Positions 25,875 to 36,528 of a stretch of DNA of 64,000 bases are shown here, one piece after another. The first letter of the stretch is position 1, and the number at the start of each line of letters is the position of its first letter. The notes beneath the pieces are model-generated. The model did not search any database, was not told the DNA's origin, and saw only the letters and a program-made list of their open reading frames with translations. The stretch is from contig NZ_JAJCIC010000002.1 in assembly GCF_020554865.1 (NCBI RefSeq), positions 196,284-260,283 of the forward strand, in the 5' to 3' direction. Made by a program: the position numbers and the translations under genes. The stretch comes from Lacrimispora sp. 210928-DFI.3.58 (GTDB lineage: Bacteria; Bacillota; Clostridia; Lachnospirales; Lachnospiraceae).

Positions 25875-26651
25875 TTAATCCTTCCAGATCTTCCACGGAG
25901 CCTTCCCGGACTGCCACAGCTCCTCTAACTTCTTCATCTCCCGCTGGGTATCCATGCACTGCCAGAAGCCGTCATGGTAGAAGGATTTTAACTGTCCCTC
26001 TGCTGCCAGCTGCTGCATGGGCTTCTGCTCAAAGACCGTGGTATCTCCCTCCAGATAATCAAAGATCCCCGGATTCATGATCATAAAGCCTCCGTTGATC
26101 AGGGCCTTATCGCTGTCGTCTTTTTCACGGAAGGAGAGCACGGTGTCATTTTCGTCAATGTCCAGCACTCCCTTTGTCTGGGCCAGGCTTACGGTGGTGA
26201 TGGTAGCGATCCTTCCATGGGACTTGTGAAAGGCCAGAAGGGCATTCAGATCCACGGTGGACACGCCATCCCCATAGGTGAGCATAAAAGGCTCCTCCCC
26301 CACATAAGGGCGGATACGCCTTACCCTTCCTCCTGTCATGGTATTCAGTCCCGTATCCACCAGAGTCACCTTCCAGGGCTCGGAATAATTGTTGTGGACC
26401 TCCATCTTGTTGTTCGCCAGATCAAAGGTCACGTCTGAGGTGTGAAGGAAATAATCTGCAAAGAACTCCTTTACCACATACTGCTTATATCCCAGGCAGA
26501 TGACGAAATCGTGGAAACCGAACTCCGAATAATATTTCATGATATGCCACAAAATGGGCTTTCCCCCGATCTCGATCATTGGCTTTGGCTTTAAATGGCT
26601 CTCCTCGCTGATCCTGGTGCCCAGGCCTCCTGCTAAAATGACTACCTTCAT
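25875..26651 (-). CDS. rfbF: Glucose-1-phosphate cytidylyltransferase
   Basis: 258 residues from ATG 26651, with GGAGG ten bases upstream. The N-terminal nucleotide-binding loop is LAGGLGTRISEES and the sugar-site motif is KPKPMIEIGGKPI (21-33), as in RfbF. It makes CDP-glucose from CTP and glucose-1-phosphate, the entry step for the RfbG and RfbH reactions encoded just downstream. Strong match in length and motifs. Confidence 0.95.
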   Translation of the reverse strand: MKVVILAGGLGTRISEESHLKPKPMIEIGGKPILWHIMKYYSEFGFHDFVICLGYKQYVVKEFFADYFLHTSDVTFDLANNKMEVHNNYSEPWKVTLVDTGLNTMTGGRVRRIRPYVGEEPFMLTYGDGVSTVDLNALLAFHKSHGRIATITTVSLAQTKGVLDIDENDTVLSFREKDDSDKALINGGFMIMNPGIFDYLEGDTTVFEQKPMQQLAAEGQLKSFYHDGFWQCMDTQREMKKLEELWQSGKAPWKIWKD

Positions 26652-26658
26652 TTCAAAT

Positions 26659-28098
26659 TTACCTCCGTTCCTCCCGGAATACATTCCAGTGGTTTTCTTC
26701 TATGGTGATAAATGCCTTCCTGAGCCGTTCTGTCCCATTCCAGTATTCATAATAATCCGCCAGTTCCTCCGCCTGGGCGGCAAATTCCTCATCATTCAGA
26801 TAAGGGATCTCAAGGGCCCTCTCTGCCCGAAGCTCATAAAATTCCTTCCGGTAATGGGCCTTGTTGATCTCATGATACGTAGTATACCCATTTCCCCAGA
26901 GGATTGCAATACAAAACAAGGCCGTGAGGACCTGATATATCCTGGCCCTTACTCCACGCAGCTGCATCACCAGGGCACAGGTCAGGATGATACCGAAGAT
27001 GCCCACCTGAAACTGCAGGGTGTACCGTGAAGAATTGAGTGCATAGGACTCCTTCTCAAAAATGTAGCGTGCCATGAACACCAGCAGATGGTTGAATCCG
27101 CCGCCCGCGATCAGCATCACCGGAAGGATGGTCTTCTCATAGAGGCCAAACCGGATGTTGACCCACAAGGCCAGAAGATAGCCTGCGATCACGAACATTC
27201 CCAGGAAATAGCAGCCCTTATTGCTGAGGCTCCCTGCCTCCATAAGTGTCTTTAATTCCTCCCCGCCGATGAAGATCCCTGCAAAGGACTTCAGCAGAAA
27301 GCGTATGGGAAATGTGGGATTGTCCAAAAGGATCGTAAGGAGCGGCCTTCCCGTATCCCCGGCATACTCTTCAACCACATAGGTGTTGCTGAGCATATAG
27401 AGAAGAAGGGGAACCAGGGTACAGGCAATGTAAATGATATAGGGCTGCCGCCTTCCATGGCCTGCCCTTTCCCGAAGCCTCCCGTCAAAGAACTCCCTCA
27501 CCATACAATATCCGTAGGAAAGGATCAGCACCACTGCATAGCTGGCACAGTAGGGCCCCGCCGTGCCCAGGATGATGAGCCACGGAAGAAGCACCAGCCT
27601 GATCCTGTCATGTGCTTTCTCCCGGCCGCTCCATACCCGGTCAAGGACGATCTCGTGATAGTAAAAACCTGCAAAGGCCAGGAAATGACACCAGCCGCTT
27701 CCATTTACCAGCATCTCCCATTTGTTCAGGCTGAACATCATGAGCATAAGAACGGCAAACCAGAAGCAGTTTATGTCCCTGTCCCGGAAGTAGATGCCAA
27801 GCACCAGGCCCTCCAGCCCCAGAAATACCACTCCCAGCACCCGGTCAAAGGTGACGGAAAAGCCGAAAAGCTCCACATTGATGATACGCCCCAGATAATT
27901 GACCGGTATCCTGGTAAGCACATCGGGCACAAAGAATTTTTTGGGATTATAAATGTCCGGCAGATAGCTGTCCACCAGCCGGATATAGTCCGAATATATC
28001 ACATCGCAGGTTGCCTGGCCCAAATACCAGAGGCCGAAGGCCACTCCTGCAATGGGCAGTATCCAGAGAAGGATGTTTCTGCAGGTTTCTCGATTCAT
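26659..28098 (-). CDS. Polytopic membrane protein of the polysaccharide locus, unknown function
   Basis: 479 residues with about ten hydrophobic segments and a charged C-terminal tail of about 90 residues. After the first helix there is an outside loop rich in acidic residues (VIYSDYIRLVDSYLPD), the position where GT-C glycosyltransferases carry their catalytic acid. I do not recognise a named family. It starts 7 bp upstream of rfbF and may be an outside-acting glycosyltransferase using the product of the GtrB-like enzyme (inference). It could also be a polymerase or ligase. Confidence 0.6.
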   Translation of the reverse strand: MNRETCRNILLWILPIAGVAFGLWYLGQATCDVIYSDYIRLVDSYLPDIYNPKKFFVPDVLTRIPVNYLGRIINVELFGFSVTFDRVLGVVFLGLEGLVLGIYFRDRDINCFWFAVLMLMMFSLNKWEMLVNGSGWCHFLAFAGFYYHEIVLDRVWSGREKAHDRIRLVLLPWLIILGTAGPYCASYAVVLILSYGYCMVREFFDGRLRERAGHGRRQPYIIYIACTLVPLLLYMLSNTYVVEEYAGDTGRPLLTILLDNPTFPIRFLLKSFAGIFIGGEELKTLMEAGSLSNKGCYFLGMFVIAGYLLALWVNIRFGLYEKTILPVMLIAGGGFNHLLVFMARYIFEKESYALNSSRYTLQFQVGIFGIILTCALVMQLRGVRARIYQVLTALFCIAILWGNGYTTYHEINKAHYRKEFYELRAERALEIPYLNDEEFAAQAEELADYYEYWNGTERLRKAFITIEENHWNVFREERR

Positions 28099-28114
28099 GG
28101 ACTGCCTTTCCTCC

Positions 28115-28227
28115 TACTATAAAAGTCCCGCCGCCGGCAGGCGGCATGTATTCAGGTATACCAAGTGCGCCCGCCAGACTTTCGCGGTGCGGCGGCGCGC
28201 TGGCCAGCCGGGCGCATGCAGGTTTAC
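28115..28227. repeat. Interspersed GC-rich repeat family B, copy 1
   Basis: About 113 bp beginning TACTATAAAAGTCCCGCCG and ending GCATGCAGGTTTACTC, with two inner hairpins (GCCGCC/GGCGGC and TGCGCCCG/CGGGCGCA). Further copies are at 45348-45457 and 63931-64000. Its right end overlaps the stop codon of the gene at 28224. Confidence 0.85.
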
Positions 28228-30086
28228 TCTACATTGATATGGACTAAGGTGGCCAGACGGTACTCGCTCCTCTGGTCATCTGTGCCCTGCATGTAGAAAT
28301 TATAGTCAAATTTCAGATCCACCAGCTGCCAGGGCTCTGCCTGGATCTGGTGATGGACAACGCTGGCCTGGAGGGGGATCCTCTCAGGAGTCCCATCATC
28401 CTTTGTGATGGTGATGGTCTCCCCTCCCTCCAGGATTCCGGGGAACATAAACTCCAGGTCGATCATGCCCTTTTCCCCTGACATCACCGTGAGTTCTCCG
28501 TGCTCGTCCATCCAGGAGTCCTCATAATATCCGCTCTCCACATGGACCTTGATGCTCCTCACAGTCTCGGTGATATCCACATATTTATTGTACTTCGGCT
28601 CCTCCTTTAACACCAGGGTGTTATTGTCCACCAGCCCCATTTCCTGGATGCTGTCAATGAATTTCACCGTGGTGAGCTCCGCCATCCTGTCCTTCTGGAA
28701 TACCTTAAAGAAGGTGCGGGCCGTGAAATCGCTTACCTTATAAGTATTTCCAATGATATAGACCGTCTTCCCGGCCATCTCATCCCCATACTTTTCATAG
28801 GTCTCCTCTGCCAGGGAATTGTACCTCGTCTGCTCCGGCCACAGATACAGAGATGGAAAGCAGCTTCTGTAGAACAGTTCTGCCGGGAACATGAAAAGCA
28901 CATAGCAGACCACCACGATCCCCCAGGGCCACAGCCGTTTCAGATAAAACTCCGGGGCAACGCCTTCCGTCAGCTCCCCATACATGTAGGCCATGAACAG
29001 CAGGGCCGCTGTGTAGGTGGCGTAGATCCAGCGCATCTCCACACGGATGGTAACGCTGGAGGAGGCAATGCAGGCTCCGATAAAGCAGACGAAGAGTCCT
29101 CCGTTCTGCAGCATCTGCCATCTTCGTTCCTTCCGCTGTTCCCTTATGAGCTTCCACACAAAGCCTGCCGTCAGCACCAGGACAGCCATATCCGCCAGCG
29201 CCACAAGGACCTTCACATAAAAGGGCGTTACCCCCCAGGGACAGCCGTTTAAATGCTCCGGCCCCGCATTGATCCCAAACACGTAGCAGACCTGGTCCAG
29301 GGCATACCCCAGGGCCTCTGAAATATGAAAGGTCTCCGCCACCTTTGTCCTTCCTGTTCCCGCAGGAAGCACAGTTCCGATAGCAAAAAAGCGGATAAGC
29401 TGCATGAGCAGGAATGACACAGCGGCTGATCCCCATTCAAGCACATTCCTGCTCTTCTTTACCAGGAGGACAAGAAGCAGCAGCGGGAACAGCACCATAT
29501 ACCGCTCATGGACAAAGCAGACAATAAAGTACAGAAAGCTGCACAGATAAAAGCGCTTCTCCTTTCCCGCCTCATTTAAGTAAACATAAAGCTGCCACAG
29601 GATGCCGATAGACAGCCACAGAGCCATTGTCTCCATCAGCCCCAGCACCTGTCCGATCTGGTAATAGGCCATCCTGGTGGACAGGTACATGGTCCCGCAA
29701 AGGAAACCCACTGCCTTTGAGCGTGACAGCCTTCTTCCCATGAGATAAACGGACCAGGCCACTGCCGTGTTAAACAGAATGTTAAAGGGCACAAACCAGT
29801 TCACATGGCGGCCTATAACCGCCATCTCCAGCCAGGCAGCCAGATAATAAATGAAGCGGAACCTGGTGCTGCCCACAGGAAACACATATTCAAAGAATCC
29901 CTGTTCCCCATAGCAGGACCACAGATACAGGTCGTCCATGTAAAGTCCCTTGATCTCCACATTTCTGTTTACCCACACCGCAAGGCCCAGCAGGATACCC
30001 ATGAAGATCACATGGTCCTTCCACTCATATTTCTTTTCCATTCTTGAAAAACCGATCACGTTTCTTGCTTTCTGCATTGCTTCCAC
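28224..30086 (-). CDS. Large GT-C-like membrane protein with extracytoplasmic C-terminal domain, unknown function
   Basis: The chosen start is GTG 30086, which has AGGAGG 11 bases upstream (620 residues); ATG 30077 or 30041 are alternatives, and the open frame reaches 30179. About 12 hydrophobic helices span roughly the first 400 residues. The first outside loop has KGLYMDDLYLWSCY, an acidic pair in the GT-C position. A soluble tail of about 200 residues ends the protein. No named family recognised. The stop codon lies within interspersed repeat family B, so the last residues may be set by that insertion. Confidence 0.6.
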   Translation of the reverse strand: MEAMQKARNVIGFSRMEKKYEWKDHVIFMGILLGLAVWVNRNVEIKGLYMDDLYLWSCYGEQGFFEYVFPVGSTRFRFIYYLAAWLEMAVIGRHVNWFVPFNILFNTAVAWSVYLMGRRLSRSKAVGFLCGTMYLSTRMAYYQIGQVLGLMETMALWLSIGILWQLYVYLNEAGKEKRFYLCSFLYFIVCFVHERYMVLFPLLLLVLLVKKSRNVLEWGSAAVSFLLMQLIRFFAIGTVLPAGTGRTKVAETFHISEALGYALDQVCYVFGINAGPEHLNGCPWGVTPFYVKVLVALADMAVLVLTAGFVWKLIREQRKERRWQMLQNGGLFVCFIGACIASSSVTIRVEMRWIYATYTAALLFMAYMYGELTEGVAPEFYLKRLWPWGIVVVCYVLFMFPAELFYRSCFPSLYLWPEQTRYNSLAEETYEKYGDEMAGKTVYIIGNTYKVSDFTARTFFKVFQKDRMAELTTVKFIDSIQEMGLVDNNTLVLKEEPKYNKYVDITETVRSIKVHVESGYYEDSWMDEHGELTVMSGEKGMIDLEFMFPGILEGGETITITKDDGTPERIPLQASVVHHQIQAEPWQLVDLKFDYNFYMQGTDDQRSEYRLATLVHINVE

Positions 30087-30162
30087 TGAAAACGCCGCCT
30101 CCTTTTGTAGTGTTTCCCCCCTGTACCAACCAGAAAACCCGTCACTGGCGGCTTTTCTCTGC

Positions 30163-30948
30163 CTACTGGTACTCATCATAGGCTGACTGATATCCCTTCA
30201 TCAAAAGCCGTACCACCGGCTCTGGCCAGAACCGGGAGAACATCTCCCTCTCCTCCCTGGCACGGCTGTTGTCCTCCATACACGCCTTTGTGGCAGCTCC
30301 ATCGTGGACGCGGTAGTACAAAAGAGGGCGTTCACAGCAGATGAATCTTCCCTCCTCGCGGGCCAGACGCACCATATTGTCCCAGTCCAGCGCAAAGCGG
30401 TAGGGAGAATCCACCAACGGCGCTCCCAAAAGCGCCTTATTATACGTGGTCGCAGGGCAGCAGATAGGATTGCCCAGGATGAGGGGCGCCATTTTCACCC
30501 ATGTCCTGTCACAAAGTCCGGGAAAACGCAGCGGCAGGCGCAGAAGCCTCTTTACCCACAGCATCTTGTCCCCTGTGATGAGCTTCTCTCCCTTTACGAT
30601 CACATAATCTGTGGTAAATACCGTCATGTCCCGGTATCGTTTCCCGGCCTTTAATAGGTTTAAGACATAGTCCTTGTGGTATATGTCATCCTGATGGGCG
30701 ATGGTCACAAACCGCCCGTCCGCCTTGGAATAGGCAAAATTCCAGTCCTCCCTGATGCTGCTCTCCCCCTCACGCACATGATAGGGGAGCCCGTACTTCT
30801 TTGCCATATCCTCTAAAAAGGGGCTGGGTGTGGAGGTACATAGAATGATGTGGGTGGGCACAGACTGGGCCTTTAGGGAGCGGATGCACCGCTCCAGGTA
30901 GGGCGAGTCCTTGTAGGCCGGTATTGCAAAAACATGTTCGTATGTCAT
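30163..30948 (-). CDS. Family 2 glycosyltransferase
   Basis: 261 residues; the ATG at 30948 overlaps the stop of the upstream fusion gene (ATGA) and has GAGG seven bases before it. GT-A fold signatures are [20 protein letters not shown] near the start, [19 protein letters not shown] and the AHQDDIYH acidic motif. The [14 protein letters not shown] segment fits the acceptor-side region of GT2 enzymes. No membrane helices, so it acts on the cytoplasmic face. Sugar specificity cannot be read. Confidence 0.85.
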   Translation of the reverse strand: MTYEHVFAIPAYKDSPYLERCIRSLKAQSVPTHIILCTSTPSPFLEDMAKKYGLPYHVREGESSIREDWNFAYSKADGRFVTIAHQDDIYHKDYVLNLLKAGKRYRDMTVFTTDYVIVKGEKLITGDKMLWVKRLLRLPLRFPGLCDRTWVKMAPLILGNPICCPATTYNKALLGAPLVDSPYRFALDWDNMVRLAREEGRFICCERPLLYYRVHDGAATKACMEDNSRAREEREMFSRFWPEPVVRLLMKGYQSAYDEYQ

Positions 30949-33900
30949 GTGAAATCCTCTTCTATGATCTTCCATGCGCCGTCTAAGCTGAAATGCCGCC
31001 GGATATATTCCTGAGTCTTGCGGGACAGCTGCTTACAGCGCTCATTGTCACCATAGAGGCCGATCACCTTCTCTGCAAAGCCCTCCGGGTCGTCTGAAAT
31101 CTCCAGGGCATTTCCCACAAAGGGGATGCCCTCTGCGCCTATGGTGGTGGTTACAAGGGGGATGCCATTGTAAAGAGCCTCCAGCACTTTCCCCTTGACG
31201 CCTGCACCGTAGCGCAGGGGAACGACAGCCACCTTGCATTCGGCGTACATCTTAGCCAGCTCCTCGTCGCTGACAAAGCCCTTGATGACGATGCCGCTCT
31301 CCGGCTGTGCCAGGGCTTTGATCTCATCTGTCATCTTAGAGCCTGCAATATAAAACAGCACCTGCGGGAAACGCTCCCTGATCTTCGGGAAGACCTCCCT
31401 TGCAAACCACAGTACGCCGTCTGCATTCGGCGGATGGGCAAAGCCGCCCACAAACATGATATTTTCCCTCTTTGCAAAGTCCTCCTGGATACTGCTCAAG
31501 AAGGTATCGTATACATAGAGGGAGATGGCCTTTGCCCGGATGCTGGCGTCGATGGAATGGATGACATCAATCTCCACATAGGATGGGAAATAAGAGATGT
31601 CTGCCTTGTACATCATGGTCAGCTCCATAGACTTCCAGTAGTCCGCTTCCCTCTTGATCTCAATATCGCCGGAAAGCTCGTACTCGCGGCTTAAGCGCAG
31701 GAAATGGAGGTCATGGCCGAAATAGATGACCTTTATCTTCGTATAATCTTTGATAAAGTCCACATATTTTGTCGCAATATGAGGGCGGTTTAAGTAGGCG
31801 AAGGAGATCTCATCGCCGTTTTTCTTAAGCCAGTCCCATATTCCTGTGGCGTAGGCATCGCCGTAGAGCACCTCGATGCCCAGCTGCTGCAGGGTGGAGG
31901 TGTAGGGCTCCTCGTGCTGGAAGTTGTCTCCCAGGAATTTTACCACATAGCCCTTTTTCAGGAACATTTTCAAGTACAGGAAGGTGGCTTTGGAGCCCGC
32001 GTCCTTGTCAAAAGTAGGAACATAGTGATCCACCACCAAAATGATCTTCTTGCCCCGGCTGCGCTCCCTTGCCCTGAAGGGGTTGGGGTTGCCGTCATTG
32101 ACATACTGGTTCTTAAATTCCTCTGCCCATTTTTCCTTCAGCTTCTTAAAATTCTCCACCTGGTAGCGCTTGAGCCCCGTGCCGCCCACGTCTGTGCCGT
32201 TGGACACTCCCTCGAAATGGATGACCTTTGAGCGGGGCTGGTAAACTACCCGGTAGCCTGCCTTTCTCACCTCAAAGGCCAGATCTGCGTCCTCACAGTA
32301 GGCAGGGGCATAGCGCTTGTCAAAGCCGCCGATCTGCTTCCACAGGGCAGCGGAGAGCATGATGGATGCCCCCGATATATAGTCCACATCCTTTACATAG
32401 TTGTACTCTGACTTGTCCGGGTCATCCATACGGCCATAGTTCCAGCCGGAGCCATCGCTCCAGATAATACCTCCTGCCTCCTGAAGACGCCCGTCAGGAT
32501 AAACCAGCTTTGAACCCACCATACCGATGGTCGGGTCTGATTCGATCAGCTCCACCAGGGAGGAGAGCCAGCCTTTTGTCACCTTGGTGTCATTGTTGAG
32601 GAACAGGATATATTTTCCCCTGGCTGCCTCTGCCGCCTGATTGCAGTTTAAAAGGAAGCCCTGGTTCGTCTTGTTGCGGCGGATCACAAGGCCCTCGGTG
32701 TATTTGTCAAGCTCTGCCGTTGCATCGGTGGATACGTCATCTGCTATGATGACCTCATAGGTCACGTCCGTGGTAAATTCCAGAATGGACTGGAGGCAGG
32801 CATAGGTATAGCCGATCTGGTTATAGCAGGGAATAACGATGGAGACCATGGGCTTTGCTGCCTTCGGAAATACCAGCTTCCCATATTTTAAGTAGTCCTC
32901 GCCGATCTGAAAATCTCCCTGGATCTTGTTGCGTCCCTCCTCTGTGGCGTACAGCTTTCCGTAGGTGATGGGATGCTTTATGGTGTTGATGCCGTAGTTT
33001 AACATCTTGCGCTTTCTGGTGCCCTTGGGGAATACCTTGTTCGCCTGCACTCCCAGCTTGCGGCGTGCCTTAAATACAAGGGCCTCGTGACCGTTTAAGT
33101 AGGTTGCCAGCTTGCCCAGCTCATCGATCTCATGGCGCAGGTCCTTGATCATGACCTCCAGGTTCGCCACATGGTTGTTGGTCAGGCGCTGGACCTCCTG
33201 CTCTTTCCGTATCTGGAGATTCTTTTCCTCCACCTCGGCCTGGAGCTGGATGATCCTGTCTTTTGCGCGGGCAAGCTCCTCATCACGGCCCTTTAACTCT
33301 TCTAACGTGGTGGTCTTCTGGACATAGTTGGCCAGATAGCCCTGGCTGTCATCCCCGTGTACCCAGGACTGGAAAGAGCTCTCCATGCTCTTGTAGACTG
33401 CCGCCAGTTCCCGGTGAATGCCAAATTCCTGTAAAAATTCCTCCTCAGAAGGATAGTCCAGGCGCTCCCTGTTCTTATAGTAGAAATATGCCAGACTGCG
33501 GTACTTCACAAAACCGCAGGGCACAGGGAAGTCAAATACCCACTCATAATCCAGGCAGTACAGGCCGTCCTCCGTCTCCATCATGTTCTCGAACAGGCTG
33601 TCAATGTTGCTGACTCTATAGGAGTCATCTGTGATGGAAGGGATCTCCCCAAAGACTTCGGTAAACTCCGGTGTTGCCTGAAAGGCCTCCTCCATTTTTT
33701 CCATGTTGTCAAATATCCGGCCTAAGGCAGAACGGACAGCAGCCGCAAAAGAAGCCTTGTCTGTCCTGTCACCCAAAGCCTGGCCCAGCTTTTCTGCCAG
33801 GGTAATGCCTTTTACAAAGGGGAAATATACCTTTGTCTTATCCCGGGAAACGGCAGGCTCCAGCATATGGATGTCAGGGCTTATGGATCTTAGCAGGCTG

Positions 33901-34850
33901 TATTTTGGTCCAAAGGAGGCAATGTGGGCTTTGGCTGCCTCTGTCAGGGCTGCCTTTTCCACCTGTTTTTTTCCATTTTCTTCCAGAATGGCAGTGCGTA
34001 TCCGGAACTGCTCTTTTCTGGTCTTATTGTATTTCACAAATACGGTCCTCTGGGCTATGGCCTTCTTTGATGCCAGCACCAGAAAGCCCCCTGCAAAGCG
34101 GCCAAAATCTCCTTCCTCCACAAGGCTGTCGTAGACCTCCTCCTCCTTCATGCAGGAGTACCGGGGAGCACTGTAGGCAGCAAAAGCCGACAAGTCGCCC
34201 TTGCCGGGAAGATAGCGGTCAGAGTACAGGGAGGACGGCAGCTTGTAGTCCGGCATGGCATAGTAGAACCGGAAGCTTTCCAGGCCTGCCTGGCGCAAGG
34301 CCCCTTCGATCCGGCCCTTTGTAACGCTCTCCTCCTCCCTGTCGTGCTCTGCTCCGGAAAGGAAGGTAAGCCCCAGACGGTTCTCGCATGCAGCTATCAG
34401 CATTCCCTCCTCTGTGAGGCGGTCAGCAGCCATTTGAGCGAACTTCTCCAGAGAAATGCCCTTTCGGGGACCGCAGATGACGATCAGATCATATAAAGCT
34501 GCGGCTTCCTCCGGAAAACCATTTTCATCCACATGATTTACATAATACACATTATCTTTATCCTGAAGGCGCGCCTTCACCACAGCCAGATCCTCATCAC
34601 GGCTGTCTGCTGCCCAGATCTTCCCGCAGTGCTCTGCAAAGAAGCCCGTAAGGGCCCCATAGTCCGCGCCGATGATGAGCACGTTCTCCCCGCCGGAGAG
34701 CTCCAGCCAGTCCACCAGATTCTCACGTGACTCTGAAAGGGCATAGAGGACTTCCGGCCTGTTGTCATTTTCCAGGATCGTCCTGATGGCTTCCTTTGAG
34801 CTTCCATGAGCCTTGAATAAATCTAATATCTCATAGCTTATATCCTTCAT
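30945..34850 (-). CDS. Giant fusion: methyltransferase, kinase-like region, coiled coil, GT2 and GT4
   Basis: 1301 residues. Residues about 50-260 look like a class I SAM methyltransferase (motif [14 protein letters not shown] at 57-69). Residues about 265-510 have phosphotransferase-like features, including [10 protein letters not shown]...CLDYEWVFD around 414-440. Residues 512-580 form a charged coiled coil. A GT2 domain follows ([17 protein letters not shown] from 669; [24 protein letters not shown]). A GT4-type domain ends the protein ([38 protein letters not shown]). The MTase/kinase/coiled-coil order recalls WbdD, which caps and measures O-antigen chains exported by Wzm/Wzt. It overlaps wzt by 4 bp, supporting a chain-end role (inference). 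Confidence 0.8.
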   Translation of the reverse strand: MKDISYEILDLFKAHGSSKEAIRTILENDNRPEVLYALSESRENLVDWLELSGGENVLIIGADYGALTGFFAEHCGKIWAADSRDEDLAVVKARLQDKDNVYYVNHVDENGFPEEAAALYDLIVICGPRKGISLEKFAQMAADRLTEEGMLIAACENRLGLTFLSGAEHDREEESVTKGRIEGALRQAGLESFRFYYAMPDYKLPSSLYSDRYLPGKGDLSAFAAYSAPRYSCMKEEEVYDSLVEEGDFGRFAGGFLVLASKKAIAQRTVFVKYNKTRKEQFRIRTAILEENGKKQVEKAALTEAAKAHIASFGPKYSLLRSISPDIHMLEPAVSRDKTKVYFPFVKGITLAEKLGQALGDRTDKASFAAAVRSALGRIFDNMEKMEEAFQATPEFTEVFGEIPSITDDSYRVSNIDSLFENMMETEDGLYCLDYEWVFDFPVPCGFVKYRSLAYFYYKNRERLDYPSEEEFLQEFGIHRELAAVYKSMESSFQSWVHGDDSQGYLANYVQKTTTLEELKGRDEELARAKDRIIQLQAEVEEKNLQIRKEQEVQRLTNNHVANLEVMIKDLRHEIDELGKLATYLNGHEALVFKARRKLGVQANKVFPKGTRKRKMLNYGINTIKHPITYGKLYATEEGRNKIQGDFQIGEDYLKYGKLVFPKAAKPMVSIVIPCYNQIGYTYACLQSILEFTTDVTYEVIIADDVSTDATAELDKYTEGLVIRRNKTNQGFLLNCNQAAEAARGKYILFLNNDTKVTKGWLSSLVELIESDPTIGMVGSKLVYPDGRLQEAGGIIWSDGSGWNYGRMDDPDKSEYNYVKDVDYISGASIMLSAALWKQIGGFDKRYAPAYCEDADLAFEVRKAGYRVVYQPRSKVIHFEGVSNGTDVGGTGLKRYQVENFKKLKEKWAEEFKNQYVNDGNPNPFRARERSRGKKIILVVDHYVPTFDKDAGSKATFLYLKMFLKKGYVVKFLGDNFQHEEPYTSTLQQLGIEVLYGDAYATGIWDWLKKNGDEISFAYLNRPHIATKYVDFIKDYTKIKVIYFGHDLHFLRLSREYELSGDIEIKREADYWKSMELTMMYKADISYFPSYVEIDVIHSIDASIRAKAISLYVYDTFLSSIQEDFAKRENIMFVGGFAHPPNADGVLWFAREVFPKIRERFPQVLFYIAGSKMTDEIKALAQPESGIVIKGFVSDEELAKMYAECKVAVVPLRYGAGVKGKVLEALYNGIPLVTTTIGAEGIPFVGNALEISDDPEGFAEKVIGLYGDNERCKQLSRKTQEYIRRHFSLDGAWKIIEEDFT

Positions 34851-36376
34851 TCTGCCTTCCTCTTTTCCGCCTTTACCTGCGATTCCATATCGTATACGCC
34901 TACTGTGTTTTTATTGGAGATCACAGTAATGCTGGTAACATCATATAAACGGTGGTACACCACATGCTCCCCCATCTCAAAACCGGTACAGCTCATACTC
35001 AAAAGGTATTCGCCGCCCTGGAGGTTCATCTTCTGGGTGAACTCCACCACATATTCATCTCCCTTTTTCACCGGACGGATGTCAGCGCCTTCGTAGAGCG
35101 TATTGGTTCCTGTAAGCTCTGTGCCCTTTTTGTCCTTGATGGTATAGGTGAAAATGGGGGCCTGGATATCTGCATGGAAGCGGATGCATTCCTTTATGGT
35201 AAACAGCTCTCCCTTTAACAGGAGATTGGTGACATTGCCCCGCGCATCCAACAGCCCCAGATCATAGATTTCCGCCCGGCCATCGCCGTATTCCGTGCGG
35301 TCAGGGTTGATCGTCATGTTGGACTTCATAAGAGAGCTGCCTGAGTCCTTGCCCGAAGCGCCCTCCAGATCCATCCCGCCGGAAAAATCCGACATTTCCA
35401 CAGCAGTATTCCCTTCCTGTACTGCGGTTTCGGAGCTTCCGGCCTGTCCGTCCCTGCATGCGCTGCCTATCGCCCTATTTACACTGCTGTCAGCCTGATC
35501 TGCGCCGCCGCCCCATGCTCTGTTCCCACTTCCGGCTCTATTCCCGTCTTTGGCCTCTCCATCAAGGGCAGCGTTCTTCTTCCGTCTCCGTTCTGCCTCC
35601 AGTTCCTTCATCAAAGCGTCCAGCTTCCCGGCCAGGATCTTCTTATACATATCCACCACCCGTCCAGGAGCCCCCTCAGCGATGAATTCCCCTTTGTTCA
35701 GCAGAACTACACGGTCACAATATTTGATGATGCTTCCCATATCGTGAGTCACCATCAGGATCGTGGTCCCGCTCTTTCGTATCTCCTCCATCCTGCGGTA
35801 GCATTTGGACTGGAAAAATACATCCCCTACCGAAAGAGCCTCGTCCACAATGAGGATCTCCGGGTCCACATTGATCGCCAGGGCAAAGGCCAGGCGCACG
35901 AACATACCGCTGGAATAGGTCTTTACCGGCTGGTACACAAAATCTCCGATCTCCGCAAAATCCAGGATGTCCTGCAGCTTTGCGTCCATCTCCTTTTTCG
36001 TGTAGCCCATCATGGTTCCGTTCATATAGATATTTTCAATGCCCGTGTAATCCATGTTGAAGCCGGCCCCCAGCTCCAGAAGCGCCGATATCTTGCCGTT
36101 CACCTCTACGTTTCCCGATGTAGGAGTCAGCACTCCCGTTATGATCTTGAGGATGGTGGACTTGCCGGAGCCGTTTGTTCCGATGATGCCCACGGTCTCA
36201 CCCTTTTTCACAGAAAAAGAAAGCCCGTTCAGTGCATAAAAATCCCTGTGGTAATTCTTATGGGAAATGCTCACCGATTCCTTCAAACGGTCAATGGGCT
36301 TTTCATATAATCGATAGACCTTTGTCACATCCTGTACGGATATGGCGTACCCGGTCCCTGTTTCCTTTACTGACAT
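34847..36376 (-). CDS. wzt: ABC polysaccharide exporter ATPase with C-terminal carbohydrate-binding domain (Wzt-like)
   Basis: 509 residues from ATG 36376 (GGAG six bases upstream); the ATG at 36388 has no site. The ATPase domain (about 1-255) has Walker [10 protein letters not shown] (66-74), the shifted [12 protein letters not shown] signature and Walker [13 protein letters not shown], as in TagH/Wzt exporters. A low-complexity linker (about 265-355) rich in Gly, Ala, Ser and Asp leads to a beta-rich C-terminal domain (about 365-500) of the Wzt type that binds the capped non-reducing end of the glycan. Its permease (47775-48590) is about 11 kb away, unlike the usual adjacent pair. Confidence 0.93.
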   Translation of the reverse strand: MSVKETGTGYAISVQDVTKVYRLYEKPIDRLKESVSISHKNYHRDFYALNGLSFSVKKGETVGIIGTNGSGKSTILKIITGVLTPTSGNVEVNGKISALLELGAGFNMDYTGIENIYMNGTMMGYTKKEMDAKLQDILDFAEIGDFVYQPVKTYSSGMFVRLAFALAINVDPEILIVDEALSVGDVFFQSKCYRRMEEIRKSGTTILMVTHDMGSIIKYCDRVVLLNKGEFIAEGAPGRVVDMYKKILAGKLDALMKELEAERRRKKNAALDGEAKDGNRAGSGNRAWGGGADQADSSVNRAIGSACRDGQAGSSETAVQEGNTAVEMSDFSGGMDLEGASGKDSGSSLMKSNMTINPDRTEYGDGRAEIYDLGLLDARGNVTNLLLKGELFTIKECIRFHADIQAPIFTYTIKDKKGTELTGTNTLYEGADIRPVKKGDEYVVEFTQKMNLQGGEYLLSMSCTGFEMGEHVVYHRLYDVTSITVISNKNTVGVYDMESQVKAEKRKAE

Positions 36377-36481
36377 GATCTTCTCCATCTTTGTGCATAC
36401 TTTTCCACTTTACGCATAAGTATAGCATATAATGTCAAATTTTTATACCTCAATCAGAATTTTTCCAGTCAGCGGGCCTAA

Positions 36482-36508
36482 AAAGCCTGCGGCAGCGCCG
36501 CAGGCTTT
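36482..36508 (-). terminator. Terminator after the ADP-ribosylglycohydrolase-like gene
   Basis: AAAGCCTGCGGC (36482-36493) pairs perfectly with GCCGCAGGCTTT (36497-36508) around a 3-nt loop. On the minus strand it ends in TTTTT. It ends the nucleoside-transport operon upstream of wzt. Confidence 0.85.
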
Positions 36509-36528
36509 GATCTTTCCTTCCTTTCTCT

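Noticed and set aside
33112..34324. Several plus-strand open frames inside the giant fusion gene
   Set aside because: No ribosome sites, low-complexity composition and full overlap with a well-supported coding region on the other strand.
36400..36460. TTGACA and TATACT hexamers upstream of wzt
   Set aside because: They are only 8 bp apart, so they cannot form one promoter, and no other good pairing was clear. A promoter is likely there, but I cannot place it.
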